Virus record (IMG/VR): IMGVR_UViG_3300021962_000102
Span: 1-62,546 of that record
DNA length: 62,546 bases
From: a virus
Strand: one strand, 5' to 3'
Below are positions 8,562 through 19,100 of this stretch, one piece after another; position 1 is the stretch's first letter; every line of letters starts with the position of its first letter. The notes beneath the pieces are model-generated. The model was not told the DNA's origin. It ran no database searches and worked only from the letters and a program-made list of their open reading frames with translations. A program made the translations under genes and the position numbers.

Positions 8562-10985
8562 ATGGCTGAATCAGTTGTAAAAAGTTACTTTCCTAGTCAA
8601 ATAGCTAGCGATAGAGAAAAAGCCAGTTACGAGTATGGCTTAAACGTAGCTAAAGCTATAGAGCAAGAGTGGTTTAAAGTGGATTCTGGTGTAAACAGAT
8701 TCTACAACAACCAAAATGCATTTCACAGCCTTAGACTTTACGCTAGAGGAGAGCAACCTATCCAAAAGTATAAAGACGAATTGGCTATCAATGGTGATTT
8801 GTCTTACTTGAATCTAGACTGGAAACCAGTTCCCATTATTCCTAAGTTTGTTGACATCGTAGTTAACGGAATAGCTGAAAGAACTTTTGAAATCAAAGCT
8901 TTTTCTCAAGACCCGTACGGCGTTTCTAAGAGAACAGCATATATGGAGTCTATTCTCAGAGACATGCAGACTAGGGAACTATCTGAGTTTGCACAAGAAG
9001 CATTTGGAGTAAACCTATTTGAGAACAATAAAGACGAACTTCCAGAAACCAAAGAAGAACTAGAAGTTCATATGCAGCTTAATTACAAGCAAGCAATAGA
9101 AATAGCTGCTGAACAAGCTATAAACACGATATTTGAAGGTAGTAAGTATGAGAACATAAAGAAAAGAATATACTACGACCTTACGGTCCTTGGCATTGGT
9201 GTTTCTAAAGACGTGTTTACTAAGAGTGAAGGAATCAAAGTTGAGTATGTAGATCCTGCAAACTTTATTTATTCATACACTGAGTCTCCATACTTTGAAG
9301 ATATCTACTACGCTGGAGAAATAAAGTCTATACCCATCAACGAGCTTAAAAAGCAGTTTCCAGAACTTACTGATGATGACCTAAAAGAAATTATTGCTCA
9401 GGGTATACAAAACAACAGAGTTAGAAGTAGCGGCGTTAGCGGTCATAATGAGATCGACGCTAACACTGTTCAGATAATGTACTTCAACTTCAAGACTTAC
9501 GCGAACGAAGTTTACAAGGTAAAAGAAACAGCTACTGGAGCAAGTAAGATTATAATTAAAGACGACGCATTTAATCCTCCTGCAGATATTGCTGAGCAGT
9601 TCTCTAAACTGTCAAGATCTCTTGAGGTTCTTTACGAAGGTGTTTTTGTTGTTGGTACAGAAAAACTCCTTAAATGGGAGATGGCCAAGAACGTGCTTAG
9701 ACCAAAGAGCGATTACACGAAAGTCAAACTCAATTACAGCATCGTAGCTCCTAGAATGTATAAGGGTCGTATAGAGTCTCTAGTTTCGCGTATAACTGGA
9801 TTCGCTGACATGATTCAATTGACACACCTTAAACTGCAACAGGTACTGTCTAGACTTGTTCCAGATGGCATCTATCTTGATGTTGATGGACTTGCTGAAA
9901 TCGATCTTGGAAACGGAACCAACTACAACCCGCAGGAAGCGCTTAATATGTTCTTCCAAACCGGTAGTATCGTAGGTCGTTCATTTACGTCAGATGGCGA
10001 TATGAACCCAGGTAAAGTTCCGATTCAAGAAATAACATCTGGATCTGGCGGAAATAAGATTCCTCAACTCATTAGTACGTATAATTATTACTTACAAATG
10101 ATAAGAGACGTCACTGGCCTCAACGAAGCAAGAGATGGTTCTACTCCAGATGCTAAAGCTTTAGTTGGTGTTCAGAAGTTAGCTGCTGCAAATTCAAACA
10201 CCGCAACCAGACATATTCTACAAGCTGGATTATTTATCACTTCTGACCTTGCCGAGAAAATAGCATTGAGAATATCAGACGTACTTGAGTACTCTCCTAC
10301 TAGGGAAGCTTTTGTTCAGGCTATAGGTGCTCACAATGTAGCTACGATGGATGAGATTTCTAATCTACATTTGCATGACTTTGGTATCTTTATAGATATA
10401 ATGCCAGACGCAGAAGAGAAACAAATGCTTGAGAATAACATTCAAGTTGCGCTAGCACAGCAGACTATAGACCTTGAAGATGCTATTGACATCAGAGAGG
10501 TTAAAAATATTAAGCTTGCTAACCAACTGTTGAAGATTAGAAGAAAGCGTAAACTTCAGCGCGATCAAATGATTACTCAGCAGAATATTCAAGCTCAAGC
10601 ACAGGCCAATGCGCAAACACAACAAGCCGTAGCTATTGCAGAGTCTCAGAAGATACAAGTTGAAACTGGAAGTAAAATCCAACTTGAACAAATGAAGTCA
10701 TCGCTTGCTTCTAAGAGATTAATGGAAGAAAAGCAGGCTAAGAAAGAGTTAATGCAATTTGAGTTTGAATTAAATATGAAACTCAAGCAAATGGAAGCTG
10801 GAGTTTATAAAGAAAAGGAGTCTTTTAAAGAAGATAGAAAAGACGACAGAGCGAAAATGCAAGCTTCACAACAGAGCCAGTTGATAGAGCAAAGAATGAC
10901 TGGTGGTGAGGCTAAAGATTTTGAATCAGCTGGTAATGACATAATTAGCGGTGATTTCAAATTAGGTTCATTTGAACCCAAGTGA
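8562..10985 (+). CDS. Portal protein
   Basis: 807 residues. The body from residue 60 to about 640 matches a portal of the podovirus/crAss-like type, including a conserved GLNEARDGSTPDAKALVGVQKL segment near residue 525 and a DIMPDAEEKQMLENN region near residue 610. The C-terminus from about 650 is a Gln/Lys-rich coiled coil. It would form the dodecameric ring at one capsid vertex, bound by terminase and later by the connectors at 14535 and 15236. Its place between terminase and scaffold supports this. Confidence 0.9.
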   Translation: MAESVVKSYFPSQIASDREKASYEYGLNVAKAIEQEWFKVDSGVNRFYNNQNAFHSLRLYARGEQPIQKYKDELAINGDLSYLNLDWKPVPIIPKFVDIVVNGIAERTFEIKAFSQDPYGVSKRTAYMESILRDMQTRELSEFAQEAFGVNLFENNKDELPETKEELEVHMQLNYKQAIEIAAEQAINTIFEGSKYENIKKRIYYDLTVLGIGVSKDVFTKSEGIKVEYVDPANFIYSYTESPYFEDIYYAGEIKSIPINELKKQFPELTDDDLKEIIAQGIQNNRVRSSGVSGHNEIDANTVQIMYFNFKTYANEVYKVKETATGASKIIIKDDAFNPPADIAEQFSKLSRSLEVLYEGVFVVGTEKLLKWEMAKNVLRPKSDYTKVKLNYSIVAPRMYKGRIESLVSRITGFADMIQLTHLKLQQVLSRLVPDGIYLDVDGLAEIDLGNGTNYNPQEALNMFFQTGSIVGRSFTSDGDMNPGKVPIQEITSGSGGNKIPQLISTYNYYLQMIRDVTGLNEARDGSTPDAKALVGVQKLAAANSNTATRHILQAGLFITSDLAEKIALRISDVLEYSPTREAFVQAIGAHNVATMDEISNLHLHDFGIFIDIMPDAEEKQMLENNIQVALAQQTIDLEDAIDIREVKNIKLANQLLKIRRKRKLQRDQMITQQNIQAQAQANAQTQQAVAIAESQKIQVETGSKIQLEQMKSSLASKRLMEEKQAKKELMQFEFELNMKLKQMEAGVYKEKESFKEDRKDDRAKMQASQQSQLIEQRMTGGEAKDFESAGNDIISGDFKLGSFEPK

Positions 10986-11020
10986 TATAATAATTATACA
11001 ATTTTTTAATATTTTATTTT

Positions 11021-12181
11021 ATGAACGAAGAAATTCAAAGAGATGATGCCAAATCCGATGATGGCGTTATACGCGTATTTATCCCATCAAACAAACAAGC
11101 AGATGAAATCAAAGACGAAACCTTGCGGGTGCAGCCCGATGAAGATGTGCAGCAAGCACAGCCCAGCGAAGATGGGAACGAAGAGCCCGGCGAAGATGTA
11201 CAACACCAAGAGCAGCCCGGCGAAGAAAGTAGGAATGAGGAACAAGGCCTGCTAGAAGAGGTAATCGATCTCCCTGCACAAGAGGAAGCTCAACCCGAGG
11301 AGTATCAATTATCTAAAGAGACTCAAGAAGAGCAAAAGCCAGAAAATAAAATTGAGTTACCAGAGAACATTGAAAAACTGGTAAACTTCATAAATGAAAC
11401 TGGTGGAACTATTGAGGACTATGTACTACTGAATCGCGATGTTGATTCACTTAACGAGTCCCAACTTATAAAAGAATACTATAAGCAAACAAAACCTCAT
11501 CTTAACGACGAGGAAATTCAGTTTCTTATAGAGGATCGATTCAGCTACGATGAAACACTCGATGATGAAATCGACATTAAAAGAAAGAAGTTAGCTTTCA
11601 AAGAAGAAGCTAGCTCGGCGAAGAAGCATCTTTCTAATATGAAAGATCGCTACTACGCTGAATTGAAGGCCGGTTCTAGATTAACTCAGGACCAACAAAA
11701 GGCAGTCGATTTCTTTAACCGTTATAACAAAGAGCAAGAGAGTGTAGCTAAGATTTCTGAACAACAGAAAAATGTATTTCTCAAGAAGACTGATGAGGTC
11801 TTCTCTAACGATTTCAAAGGTTTTGAATATGGCGTTGGCGATAAGAAATACAGATTCAATGTAAAGAATCCGAACGAAATCAAGAACTCCCAGAGCGACA
11901 TTAATAACTTCGTTAGAAAGTTTCTAAATAAAGAGAACGTTATTGAAGATGCTAAGGGATACCACAAGGCTTTGTTCACCGCTATGAACGCTGACGCTAT
12001 AGCTAATCACTTCTATGAGCAAGGAAAAGCTGATGCAATCAAAGAAAGCATCGCTAAGTCCAAGAACGTGGACATGCAGCCAAGAAGCCAACACGAGGGA
12101 GTATCTCAAGTTGGAGGAGTGCAAGTCCGTGCTGTCTCAGGTGATAGCAGCTCTAGGCTTCGAGTTAAGTTCAATAAATAA
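11021..12181 (+). CDS. Capsid scaffold-type protein
   Basis: 386 residues between portal and major capsid. The first 110 residues are a strongly acidic, Q/E/P-rich low-complexity region with QPxED-like repeats; residues 110-300 are charged and helical. Composition and position are typical of a scaffold protein, perhaps removed at maturation. The low-complexity DNA (about 11120-11255) is much more GC-rich than its surroundings and also encodes a SPAKM-repeat peptide in the +1 frame, as described separately. No protease motif was found. Confidence 0.75.
   Translation: MNEEIQRDDAKSDDGVIRVFIPSNKQADEIKDETLRVQPDEDVQQAQPSEDGNEEPGEDVQHQEQPGEESRNEEQGLLEEVIDLPAQEEAQPEEYQLSKETQEEQKPENKIELPENIEKLVNFINETGGTIEDYVLLNRDVDSLNESQLIKEYYKQTKPHLNDEEIQFLIEDRFSYDETLDDEIDIKRKKLAFKEEASSAKKHLSNMKDRYYAELKAGSRLTQDQQKAVDFFNRYNKEQESVAKISEQQKNVFLKKTDEVFSNDFKGFEYGVGDKKYRFNVKNPNEIKNSQSDINNFVRKFLNKENVIEDAKGYHKALFTAMNADAIANHFYEQGKADAIKESIAKSKNVDMQPRSQHEGVSQVGGVQVRAVSGDSSSRLRVKFNK
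11043..11255 (+). CDS. Out-of-frame SPAKM-repeat reading frame inside the scaffold gene
   Basis: A 70-codon frame overlaps the scaffold gene in the +1 frame. Its second half reads as a basic, Cys-containing repeat: CGCSPMKM, then SPAKM twice, then SPAKK, ending in NKAC. SPAKM also occurs in frame in the protein at 57325 (DSPAKMW), so the motif belongs to this phage's protein vocabulary and is unlikely to be chance. Either it is an overprinted small gene or a SPAKM-coding insert is now read in a different frame as the acidic repeat of the scaffold. Expression is not shown. Confidence 0.4.
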   Translation: MMPNPMMALYAYLSHQTNKQMKSKTKPCGCSPMKMCSKHSPAKMGTKSPAKMYNTKSSPAKKVGMRNKAC

Positions 12182-12205
12182 TAATAAACTCTAAAACATA
12201 TTACT

Positions 12206-13621
12206 ATGAGTTTTGTAAATGGTGGAGCATACCCTGCTGGGCTTACTCCTTCTCCCACTAAAACCCTTTTCGATAAGAACTACCTTTCGATTGGAGACAA
12301 TGATTTCAACTTCACGAAGCAATTCCTTCCTGAAGTATACGAAAAAGAAGTAGAGCGTTACGGTAACCGTACGGTTTCTGCTTTCTTGCGTATGGTTGGT
12401 GCTGAAATGCCTATGGCCTCTGACGAGGTTGTATGGACTGAGCAGGGCCGTCTTCACGTAGCATACGACGACGCTGTCATTGCTACCGTTAACGACAACA
12501 CCGACAACACGATCACTATTGCTAACCACGCTATCCGTGCTAACCAAACGATCGTTGTTGCAAAAGGTTACGATACCGTTCGTGCTTTTGTTAAGAGTGT
12601 TACCACCAACTCTATTGAGGCTTTCCCGTACGATGCTGCCACTTGGCCTGCTTCTTTCGTAGCCGCTGGCACGAATCCCGATTTGAAGGTTTTCGTATTC
12701 GGTTCTGAATTCGGTAAAGGTTCTGCTGGTATGCAGGGTTCTATTGACTCTGGTTTCCAGAAGTTCAGCAATAGCCCCATCATCATCAAGGACAAGTACA
12801 GCATCAACGGTTCTGACACTGCTCAGATCGGTTGGGTTGAGGTTACGTCTGAGCTTGGTACTTCTGGCTACCTGTGGTACCTGAAGTCAGAGCACGAGAC
12901 TCGCCTTCGTTTCGAGGACTACCTTGAGATGACGATGGTTGAAGCTGAAAAAGCTGCCGTTTCTATCACTGACGCTTCTTCTGCTACGGTTCGTGGTACG
13001 GAAGGTCTTTTCGCTGCCATTGAGTCTCGCGGTCTGGTATTCAACGACCACGACTTCAACAACTCAACTGGTCTTAACGGTCTTGCTGAGTTCGACCTTA
13101 TCCTTAAGGAGCTTGACAAGCAAGGTGCTATCGAAGAGAACATGCTGTTCCTGAACAGAGGTACTTCTTTGGCTATCGACAACATGCTTGCTCGCGCTAA
13201 CAGCTACGGTACTGGTGGTACTTCTTACGGAGTATTCAACAACTCAGCTGATATGGCTTTGAACCTTGGTTTCTCTGGTTTCCGTCGTGGTTCTTACGAC
13301 TTCTACAAAACCGACTGGAAATACTTGAACGATGCTGCTACTCGCGGTCTTACCGCTGACATCGACGGCGTACTCGTTCCTGCTGGTGTTTCTACGGTTT
13401 ACGACCAAACCCTTGGTAAGAACATCCAACGTCCGTTCTTGCACGTTCGCTACCGCGCTTCTGAAGCCGACGACCGTCGCATGAAGTCTTGGATCACTGG
13501 TTCTGTTGGTGGTAACTACACCAGCGACATCGACGAGATGAACGTTCACATGCTTTCTGAGCGCTGCTTGTGCGTTCAGGGTGCCAACAACTTCATCCTG
13601 TTCAAGCAAACCGCTGCCTAA
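12206..13621 (+). CDS. Major capsid protein
   Basis: 471 residues directly after the scaffold gene. The sequence is free of membrane segments and Gly/Ser/Asn-rich, with the length and texture of HK97-fold capsid proteins of crAss-like and marine podoviruses (start MSFVNGGAYPAGLTPSP, KQFLPEVYEKEVERYGNRTV near residue 39). Codon use is distinctive: third positions are much richer in C and G than in flanking genes, consistent with very high expression. The identification rests on position, length and codon bias as well as sequence. Confidence 0.88.
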   Translation: MSFVNGGAYPAGLTPSPTKTLFDKNYLSIGDNDFNFTKQFLPEVYEKEVERYGNRTVSAFLRMVGAEMPMASDEVVWTEQGRLHVAYDDAVIATVNDNTDNTITIANHAIRANQTIVVAKGYDTVRAFVKSVTTNSIEAFPYDAATWPASFVAAGTNPDLKVFVFGSEFGKGSAGMQGSIDSGFQKFSNSPIIIKDKYSINGSDTAQIGWVEVTSELGTSGYLWYLKSEHETRLRFEDYLEMTMVEAEKAAVSITDASSATVRGTEGLFAAIESRGLVFNDHDFNNSTGLNGLAEFDLILKELDKQGAIEENMLFLNRGTSLAIDNMLARANSYGTGGTSYGVFNNSADMALNLGFSGFRRGSYDFYKTDWKYLNDAATRGLTADIDGVLVPAGVSTVYDQTLGKNIQRPFLHVRYRASEADDRRMKSWITGSVGGNYTSDIDEMNVHMLSERCLCVQGANNFILFKQTAA

Positions 13622-13642
13622 TAGCAGTTTAGTTTAGGGGGC

Positions 13643-13663
13643 ACCCCGGTGTATGGCCGGGGT
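13643..13663 (+). terminator. GC-rich hairpin after the capsid gene
   Basis: ACCCCGG and CCGGGGT form a perfect 7-bp stem with a 7-nt loop 22 nt after the capsid stop. Only a C/T-rich run follows rather than a clean U-tract, so it may stabilise the capsid mRNA end or act as an attenuator rather than a full terminator. Confidence 0.5.
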
Positions 13664-13700
13664 CGCTTCCCTTCTAAAAATTCTTATATTTTATAAAATC

Positions 13701-14474
13701 ATGACAAAAGAGAAAAAGGTGTCCAGTAGCCTCGAAAAAGACTGGGAAATTAAAGACAGAGTATACTTTCTTATTTCTAGAAAAAAGCCGATCATTATGA
13801 CTGTTCCGGCTAGACACACTGAAAAAAGACCATTGCTTTGGTTTGATAACGATTTAGGTTACGAAAGAGAACTTCGTTATGCTACAAACCAAGCTTCTCC
13901 TTTCGTTGACGAACAAGAAGGTCCAGTTACACTTGAGCACATTGTTTTCAGAGATGGAACATTGTTTGTGCCTAGAAATAAGCAAGCACTCCAAAAATTA
14001 CTTTCACTCTACCACCCCCTTAGAAACGGTGTGTACCAAGAGTTTGATGCAGTACAAGAAGCTGTTGATGAACTTGATGTGATTGAATTGGAAATTGAAG
14101 CACTCAACGCCGCTAACAACATGGAGGTTGACGTTGCTGAAGCAATCCTACGCGTAGAACTAGGCTCTAGAGTTGCTACGATGACATCTAAGGAGATTAA
14201 GCGCGATCTGTTGATCTACGCGCGTAGAAATCCAAAGACGTTCTTAGATCTTGCAAAAGACGAAAATGTTCAAATAAGAAATTTCGGAATTAAAGCTGTT
14301 GAAAATGGTATCATTAAGCTTGATGACGATCAGAGAACATTTAAATGGGCAACCAACGGACGTAAGTTAATGACTGTACCCTTTGATGAAAACCCATACT
14401 CTGCACTAGCGGCATTCTTCAAGACTGACGAAGGTGTTGAGATCTATCAGAATATAGAAAAGAGACTTAAATAA
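13701..14474 (+). CDS. Virion-block protein after capsid, unknown function
   Basis: 257 residues from the ATG at 13701; the upstream in-frame ATG at 13653 lies just behind the hairpin. The N-terminal half appears beta-rich (DRVYFLISRKKPIIMTVPARH). The C-terminal half is helical, with residues 150-230 resembling a small DNA- or capsid-binding helical domain (KEIKRDLLIYARRNPKTFLDLA). Proteins with this sequence occur between capsid and connectors in related marine phages. It may be a minor capsid or head-completion protein. Confidence 0.7.
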   Translation: MTKEKKVSSSLEKDWEIKDRVYFLISRKKPIIMTVPARHTEKRPLLWFDNDLGYERELRYATNQASPFVDEQEGPVTLEHIVFRDGTLFVPRNKQALQKLLSLYHPLRNGVYQEFDAVQEAVDELDVIELEIEALNAANNMEVDVAEAILRVELGSRVATMTSKEIKRDLLIYARRNPKTFLDLAKDENVQIRNFGIKAVENGIIKLDDDQRTFKWATNGRKLMTVPFDENPYSALAAFFKTDEGVEIYQNIEKRLK

Positions 14475-14484
14475 TCACCGTGGT

Positions 14485-14515
14485 AAAAGGGTCACCAGCT
14501 ACGGTGGCCCTTTTT
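14485..14515 (+). terminator. Rho-independent terminator
   Basis: AAAAGGGTCACC pairs with GGTGGCCCTTTT across a 6-nt loop and is followed by a U-run, 10 nt after the preceding stop codon. It separates the capsid group from the connector and tail genes and may allow partial read-through. Confidence 0.72.
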
Positions 14516-14534
14516 ACCTTTAACAACAAACGAA

Positions 14535-15233
14535 ATGGCAGTTAGCGTTGATACAGTTTATCAGAGAGTATTAGCTATTCTCAACAAAGAACAACGGGGA
14601 TATGTTACCCCAGAAGAATTCAATTTGTTCGCTAACCAAGCGCAGTTAGATATATTTGAACAATATTTCTACGATATAAACCAATTCGGAAGACTACACG
14701 GAAACGATACAGAGTATTCTGACATGCTTAATATTCTTAATGAGAAAATAAGCGTTTTTGAAAAAGAAATAAATCTAGTTAGATCTGGTAACTTTTACCT
14801 TGTTCCAAGTGATTTATATAGGGTAGGAACGGTAATACTAGTTGATAACAACAAAGAAGTAGAGAGGGTAAATAAAAACGAGTACCTATACTACAACTCT
14901 TCACCCTTAACCAAACCAAAGGATACTAGACCTATATACATAAAAGATATAAATGGATTTAAGGTATTTGGTTCCTCAGAAATAGTATTAGCAAATAAGG
15001 TTAGATTAAACTACATTAAAAAACCAGCTAAAGTCGTTTGGAACTACGAAACAGTATTTGGTTATGCTCAATACGCTGCAACTGGTAGTTCTGATTTTGA
15101 GTTGCATCCATCAGAAGAAACTGAATTAGTAATAAAGATTCTAGCCCTCTGTGGACTTATATTGAAAGATCCGTCTGTTTATCAGATAGCAACTGGCGAA
15201 GAAGTTAGAAATAGTAACGAAGAAAAAGCTTAA
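14535..15233 (+). CDS. Head-tail connector / adaptor-type protein
   Basis: 232 residues. N-terminal helices (YQRVLAILNKEQRGYVTPEEF, FANQAQLDIFEQYF) are followed by a beta region (FYLVPSDLYRVGTVIL) and a C-terminal helical part (SEETELVIKILALCGLIL). This layout matches the connector/tail-tubular-A-like proteins that follow the capsid in podoviruses. The next gene starts 2 nt after its stop and has a related layout, so they could form two adaptor rings between portal and tail. Assignment is by layout and position. Confidence 0.68.
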   Translation: MAVSVDTVYQRVLAILNKEQRGYVTPEEFNLFANQAQLDIFEQYFYDINQFGRLHGNDTEYSDMLNILNEKISVFEKEINLVRSGNFYLVPSDLYRVGTVILVDNNKEVERVNKNEYLYYNSSPLTKPKDTRPIYIKDINGFKVFGSSEIVLANKVRLNYIKKPAKVVWNYETVFGYAQYAATGSSDFELHPSEETELVIKILALCGLILKDPSVYQIATGEEVRNSNEEKA

Positions 15234-15235
15234 AA

Positions 15236-16108
15236 ATGGGTTTATTCAACACGACCGAACACCTTTACTATAATGGTAGTGAATTTGGTGGTTATCAATT
15301 TATAAGCATTGATGACTTGATAAACAATTTTATCATTGCCTACGTTGGTGAGGATAAGATGATTAGCAAGATCAAGAGAACTGATGTTGCTTTCCACGCA
15401 CAAAGGGCTCTTCAAGAACTTAGCTACGATGTTCTTCGTTCTGAAAAATCTCAAGAAATAGAAGTTAGCTCAGCGCTAACTATGGTGCTTCCACACGATT
15501 ATGTCAATTACGTTAAACTAACTTGGTTAGACGACAATGGCATTGAAAGAATTATATACCCAGCTCAGAAGAGTTCTAACCCAGCTGCCATAATTCAAGA
15601 TAGTAATTACAATTACACCACAGACGGTACAAATCTTCTATACGCTCAGAATTCAAATACTTGGGATAAGTTTAAAAGCAATAACCAAGGAAACCAAGAC
15701 GATGTGTCTGCAGATAAGGACACCACGTTTAACTTGGCATTTGGTCAGAGATATGGCATAGAACCCCAACACGCTCAAAGCAACGGTACTTTCTTTATTG
15801 ATCCGATAAAATCAACTATATACTTTAGTTCTGATTTGTCTGGTAAAACCATAACTCTTAAATACATAAGTGATGGCGTTGCCCTTGATGGAGAAATGCA
15901 AGTACATAAGTTTGCTGAGGAAGCAGTTTACAAACACATAGCGCATGCCATTGTATCTACTAGAGCAAACATGCCTGAATATGTTATACAAAGACTTAAG
16001 AGAGAGCGTTTCGCTGCGTTTAGAACCGCGAAAATAAGACTTTCAAATATTAAACTTGAGGAAATAGCTCAAGTTATGAGGGGTAAATCAAAGCACATAA
16101 AGCACTAA
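15236..16108 (+). CDS. Second connector / tail-tube A-like protein
   Basis: 290 residues. IDDLINNFIIAYVGEDKMISKIKRTDVAFHAQRALQELSYD forms the helical N-terminus. A beta domain with LPHDYVNYVKLTWLDDNG follows near residue 85, and the C-terminus is helical and basic (YVIQRLKRERFAAFRTAKIRL). These are hallmarks of the gp11 (T7)/gp4 (P22)-like connector family in podoviruses. It lies in tight spacing between the preceding connector and the large tail protein. Confidence 0.72.
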   Translation: MGLFNTTEHLYYNGSEFGGYQFISIDDLINNFIIAYVGEDKMISKIKRTDVAFHAQRALQELSYDVLRSEKSQEIEVSSALTMVLPHDYVNYVKLTWLDDNGIERIIYPAQKSSNPAAIIQDSNYNYTTDGTNLLYAQNSNTWDKFKSNNQGNQDDVSADKDTTFNLAFGQRYGIEPQHAQSNGTFFIDPIKSTIYFSSDLSGKTITLKYISDGVALDGEMQVHKFAEEAVYKHIAHAIVSTRANMPEYVIQRLKRERFAAFRTAKIRLSNIKLEEIAQVMRGKSKHIKH

Positions 16109-16111
16109 GGT

Positions 16112-19100
16112 ATGCCAGAATTAAAGCGCGTGTTCACTTCGGGTAAAATGAACAAAGATCTTGACGAAAGACTTGTTCCACCTGGAGAATATAGAGATGC
16201 ATTAAATATACAAGTATCTAGCTCTGAAGGTTCTGACGTTGGAGCTGTAGAAAATATATTAGGTAACACTAAGAGAAATGTTAGGTCAGCAGTTGGACAA
16301 ACTGTTTGGCCTAGTGCTTTTGGTATTAATGGCACGTGCATTGGTTCAATAAGAGTTGACCAAGAAGAAAAAATATATTGGTTTATATCTGGTGTAACGG
16401 CAGATGCTATTGTAGAATACGATCAGCAGACAAACCAAGTTGCTCCTATACTAGTAGACAAGAACAGTATATTAAACTTTGATTCGTCAAAACTTATAAC
16501 TGGTATTAACTACCTTGAGGGTATGTTGATTTGGACTGACGACAACTACGAGCCAAAGAAAATAAATATATCTAGATTTAAATCTGGCAGCATTGACTTT
16601 AATACGCATACTGAAGTTTACGGAAGACCATTTATAAACCAAGACATAACTGTTATAAAAAGAAACCCTAGAGGAGTTCTTGGTGTTTCAATGAGCAGCA
16701 CACGAAAGGTTTTTCCAGAAACTGGCTGTGGTATATATCCAGTTTATACTGATTTTAATTTTACAGACGACGCTGGAGCTGGATTTTTTGTAGTAAAACC
16801 AGTTGGTTCTTCTGTCACGTTCACTACAGATGCTAGTGCAAACTGGGCAATAGGAGATGTAATATCATTGTCTGCTAGCGAACTAAATGATGAAAACTTT
16901 GAAGATGAGTTTGCCGTAAGAATAGAAGTAACTGCAAAGTCTGGAACTACTGTAACTGGTGATATTATAACGATATCTAGCAACATATTAGATCAAACAT
17001 ACACTTGGACCTGCATTTTAGAAGAAGAGCGTCCTATGTTTGAATTTAAATTCCCAAGATTTGCTTATAGGTGGAAATACATAGACGGAGAATATTCTAC
17101 GTTTTCACCGTTTACTGATGTTGTATTCCTTCCAAATAACTTCATATACAAATCATCCGACGCGTACAACGAGGGGATGACTAATAACATTCGCTCACTA
17201 ACATTGAATCTACAAGCAAAGTTGGGCGATACGGTTACATTAGACGATGTTCCAGACGACGTAGTAGAAATAGATATACTTTACAAAGAGTCAAATAGCA
17301 CTGTTGTATATAAGGTTGACTCAGTGCCAGTAACTCAAACATCTTACGCTATAACGTCTGAATTGATTGGTAATGTTATTTCAGCTAATCAATTGTTAAG
17401 ACCTTGGGATAACGTTCCTAGAAAAGCGAAAGCACAAGAAGTAATAGGTAATAGAATAGTTTACGGAAACTACGTACAGAACTATAACGGACCAAGCAAT
17501 GTTGATATAACGACTAGTTTGACGTCTAGTTCTGTTATACCTGGAACTCCTAAAAAGTCTATAAAGACGATGCGCTCGTACCAACTTGGTGTTGTATATG
17601 GAGATGAATTTGGTAGAGAAGCACCCGTCGTCACTGGCGCTGGTGGTTCTGTTACTGTAAATAAAGATTTATCTGATAACGCGCCTAGACTTAGTGCTAT
17701 AATAGAATCAACACCCCCAGCTTGGGCATCATACTTTAAATACTTTATAAAAGATACGTCTAATCAATATTACAACCTAGCGTTAGACAGATTCTACAAG
17801 GCCGACAGTGGTGGCGTTTGGTTATCTTTTCCAAGTGCAGAGAGAAGCAAAGTATCTATTGGAGATTATATATTACTGAAAAAAGAACATAATTCTTCTC
17901 TACCTGTAGATAAAGACGTAAGATATAGAGTTCTTGACATAAGTAATGAAGCTCCAACTGATGTTGTTGTTAAAAGAACATTTGAAGTTGGAAGCAAAGT
18001 AAATAAGGCAAGTGGTTCTAATCCAATGGGTGAAGATGTTATATCTTTTAGATTTAATGGCCCAACTCAAGTACAGAACACTAAGTTTTTTGAGGTTTGG
18101 AATGGTTCTGTTATAGTTAGATTCTGGAAAGGAAGTAATGTAACTGATTTTTACGAAATAGAATCTGGAGGATTCACAGGTGCAACCACGACTGAATACA
18201 GTGTTACGTTAAAAGAAAAACTTGGTGCAGACGCTGCTTGGATGGATACACTTGCCGCCGCAGATGAATTCAATGTTCAAGTTTATATAAACAAATACGT
18301 TTATAAAAAAGAGTATCAAGGCAAATTCTTTGTTAAAATAAATAGAGATCCATACTTTGATGAGTATATCATTAATCCATTAACCCAAATTTCTGGAACA
18401 TATAATAGAACTTTCGGTTCTATATTTATAGAAGATGCTCACCTTGATGATCCAACAGATACAATTAAAGAGCCTTCTGACTTTGCTTGGGGTGAGTTTG
18501 GAACCACAAATGAACCAGGAAAACCAAACCAAGGAAGCGCTAGTTTCTTTATATCATACGCACCCCACTCTAGTGGTGTTTCCGGTGGTAATATTGTTAC
18601 TACGGCATTGACTTCTGGAAAATCTTGGTTTGACACTGGTCTTGTTCCGGGAAGATTTATAAAGTTCATTAACGACCCTTCTCAAACTTATTATGAGATA
18701 GGTAACGTTTCAACTGTTTCTCAAGCTAGATTAGGAACTTCATTTCCATTTGGTTCAGACGACGCAGAACTTGTTAAGACTATAACTCTAACTGAGCAAA
18801 TAACAAATGACCCAGACTCTTGGGTTGATGCAGACTTTGAAATATTCATCAAGTCTACCGACTTTGAGGATATATTAGATTCTGATAATGTTATTATTAG
18901 TTCTTCTAATCCAGCTATATTTGAGACCGAACCAAAAGAAGCTGTTGATCTAGATATATACTACGAGGTTGGCGCTGCTTTTCCAATAAACAAACACGGC
19001 CTGCAGAATAATCTTGATTGGTTCAACTGTTTTGGTTTTGGAAACGGTGTTGAGTCAAACAGAATAAGAGACGACTTTAACGCCGTAACCATAGATAAAG

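Noticed and set aside
13653-13700. Longer start of the protein after the capsid
   Set aside because: It would begin inside the hairpin region following the capsid gene; the ATG at 13701 has an A/T-rich leader like its neighbours and starts a typical protein sequence.
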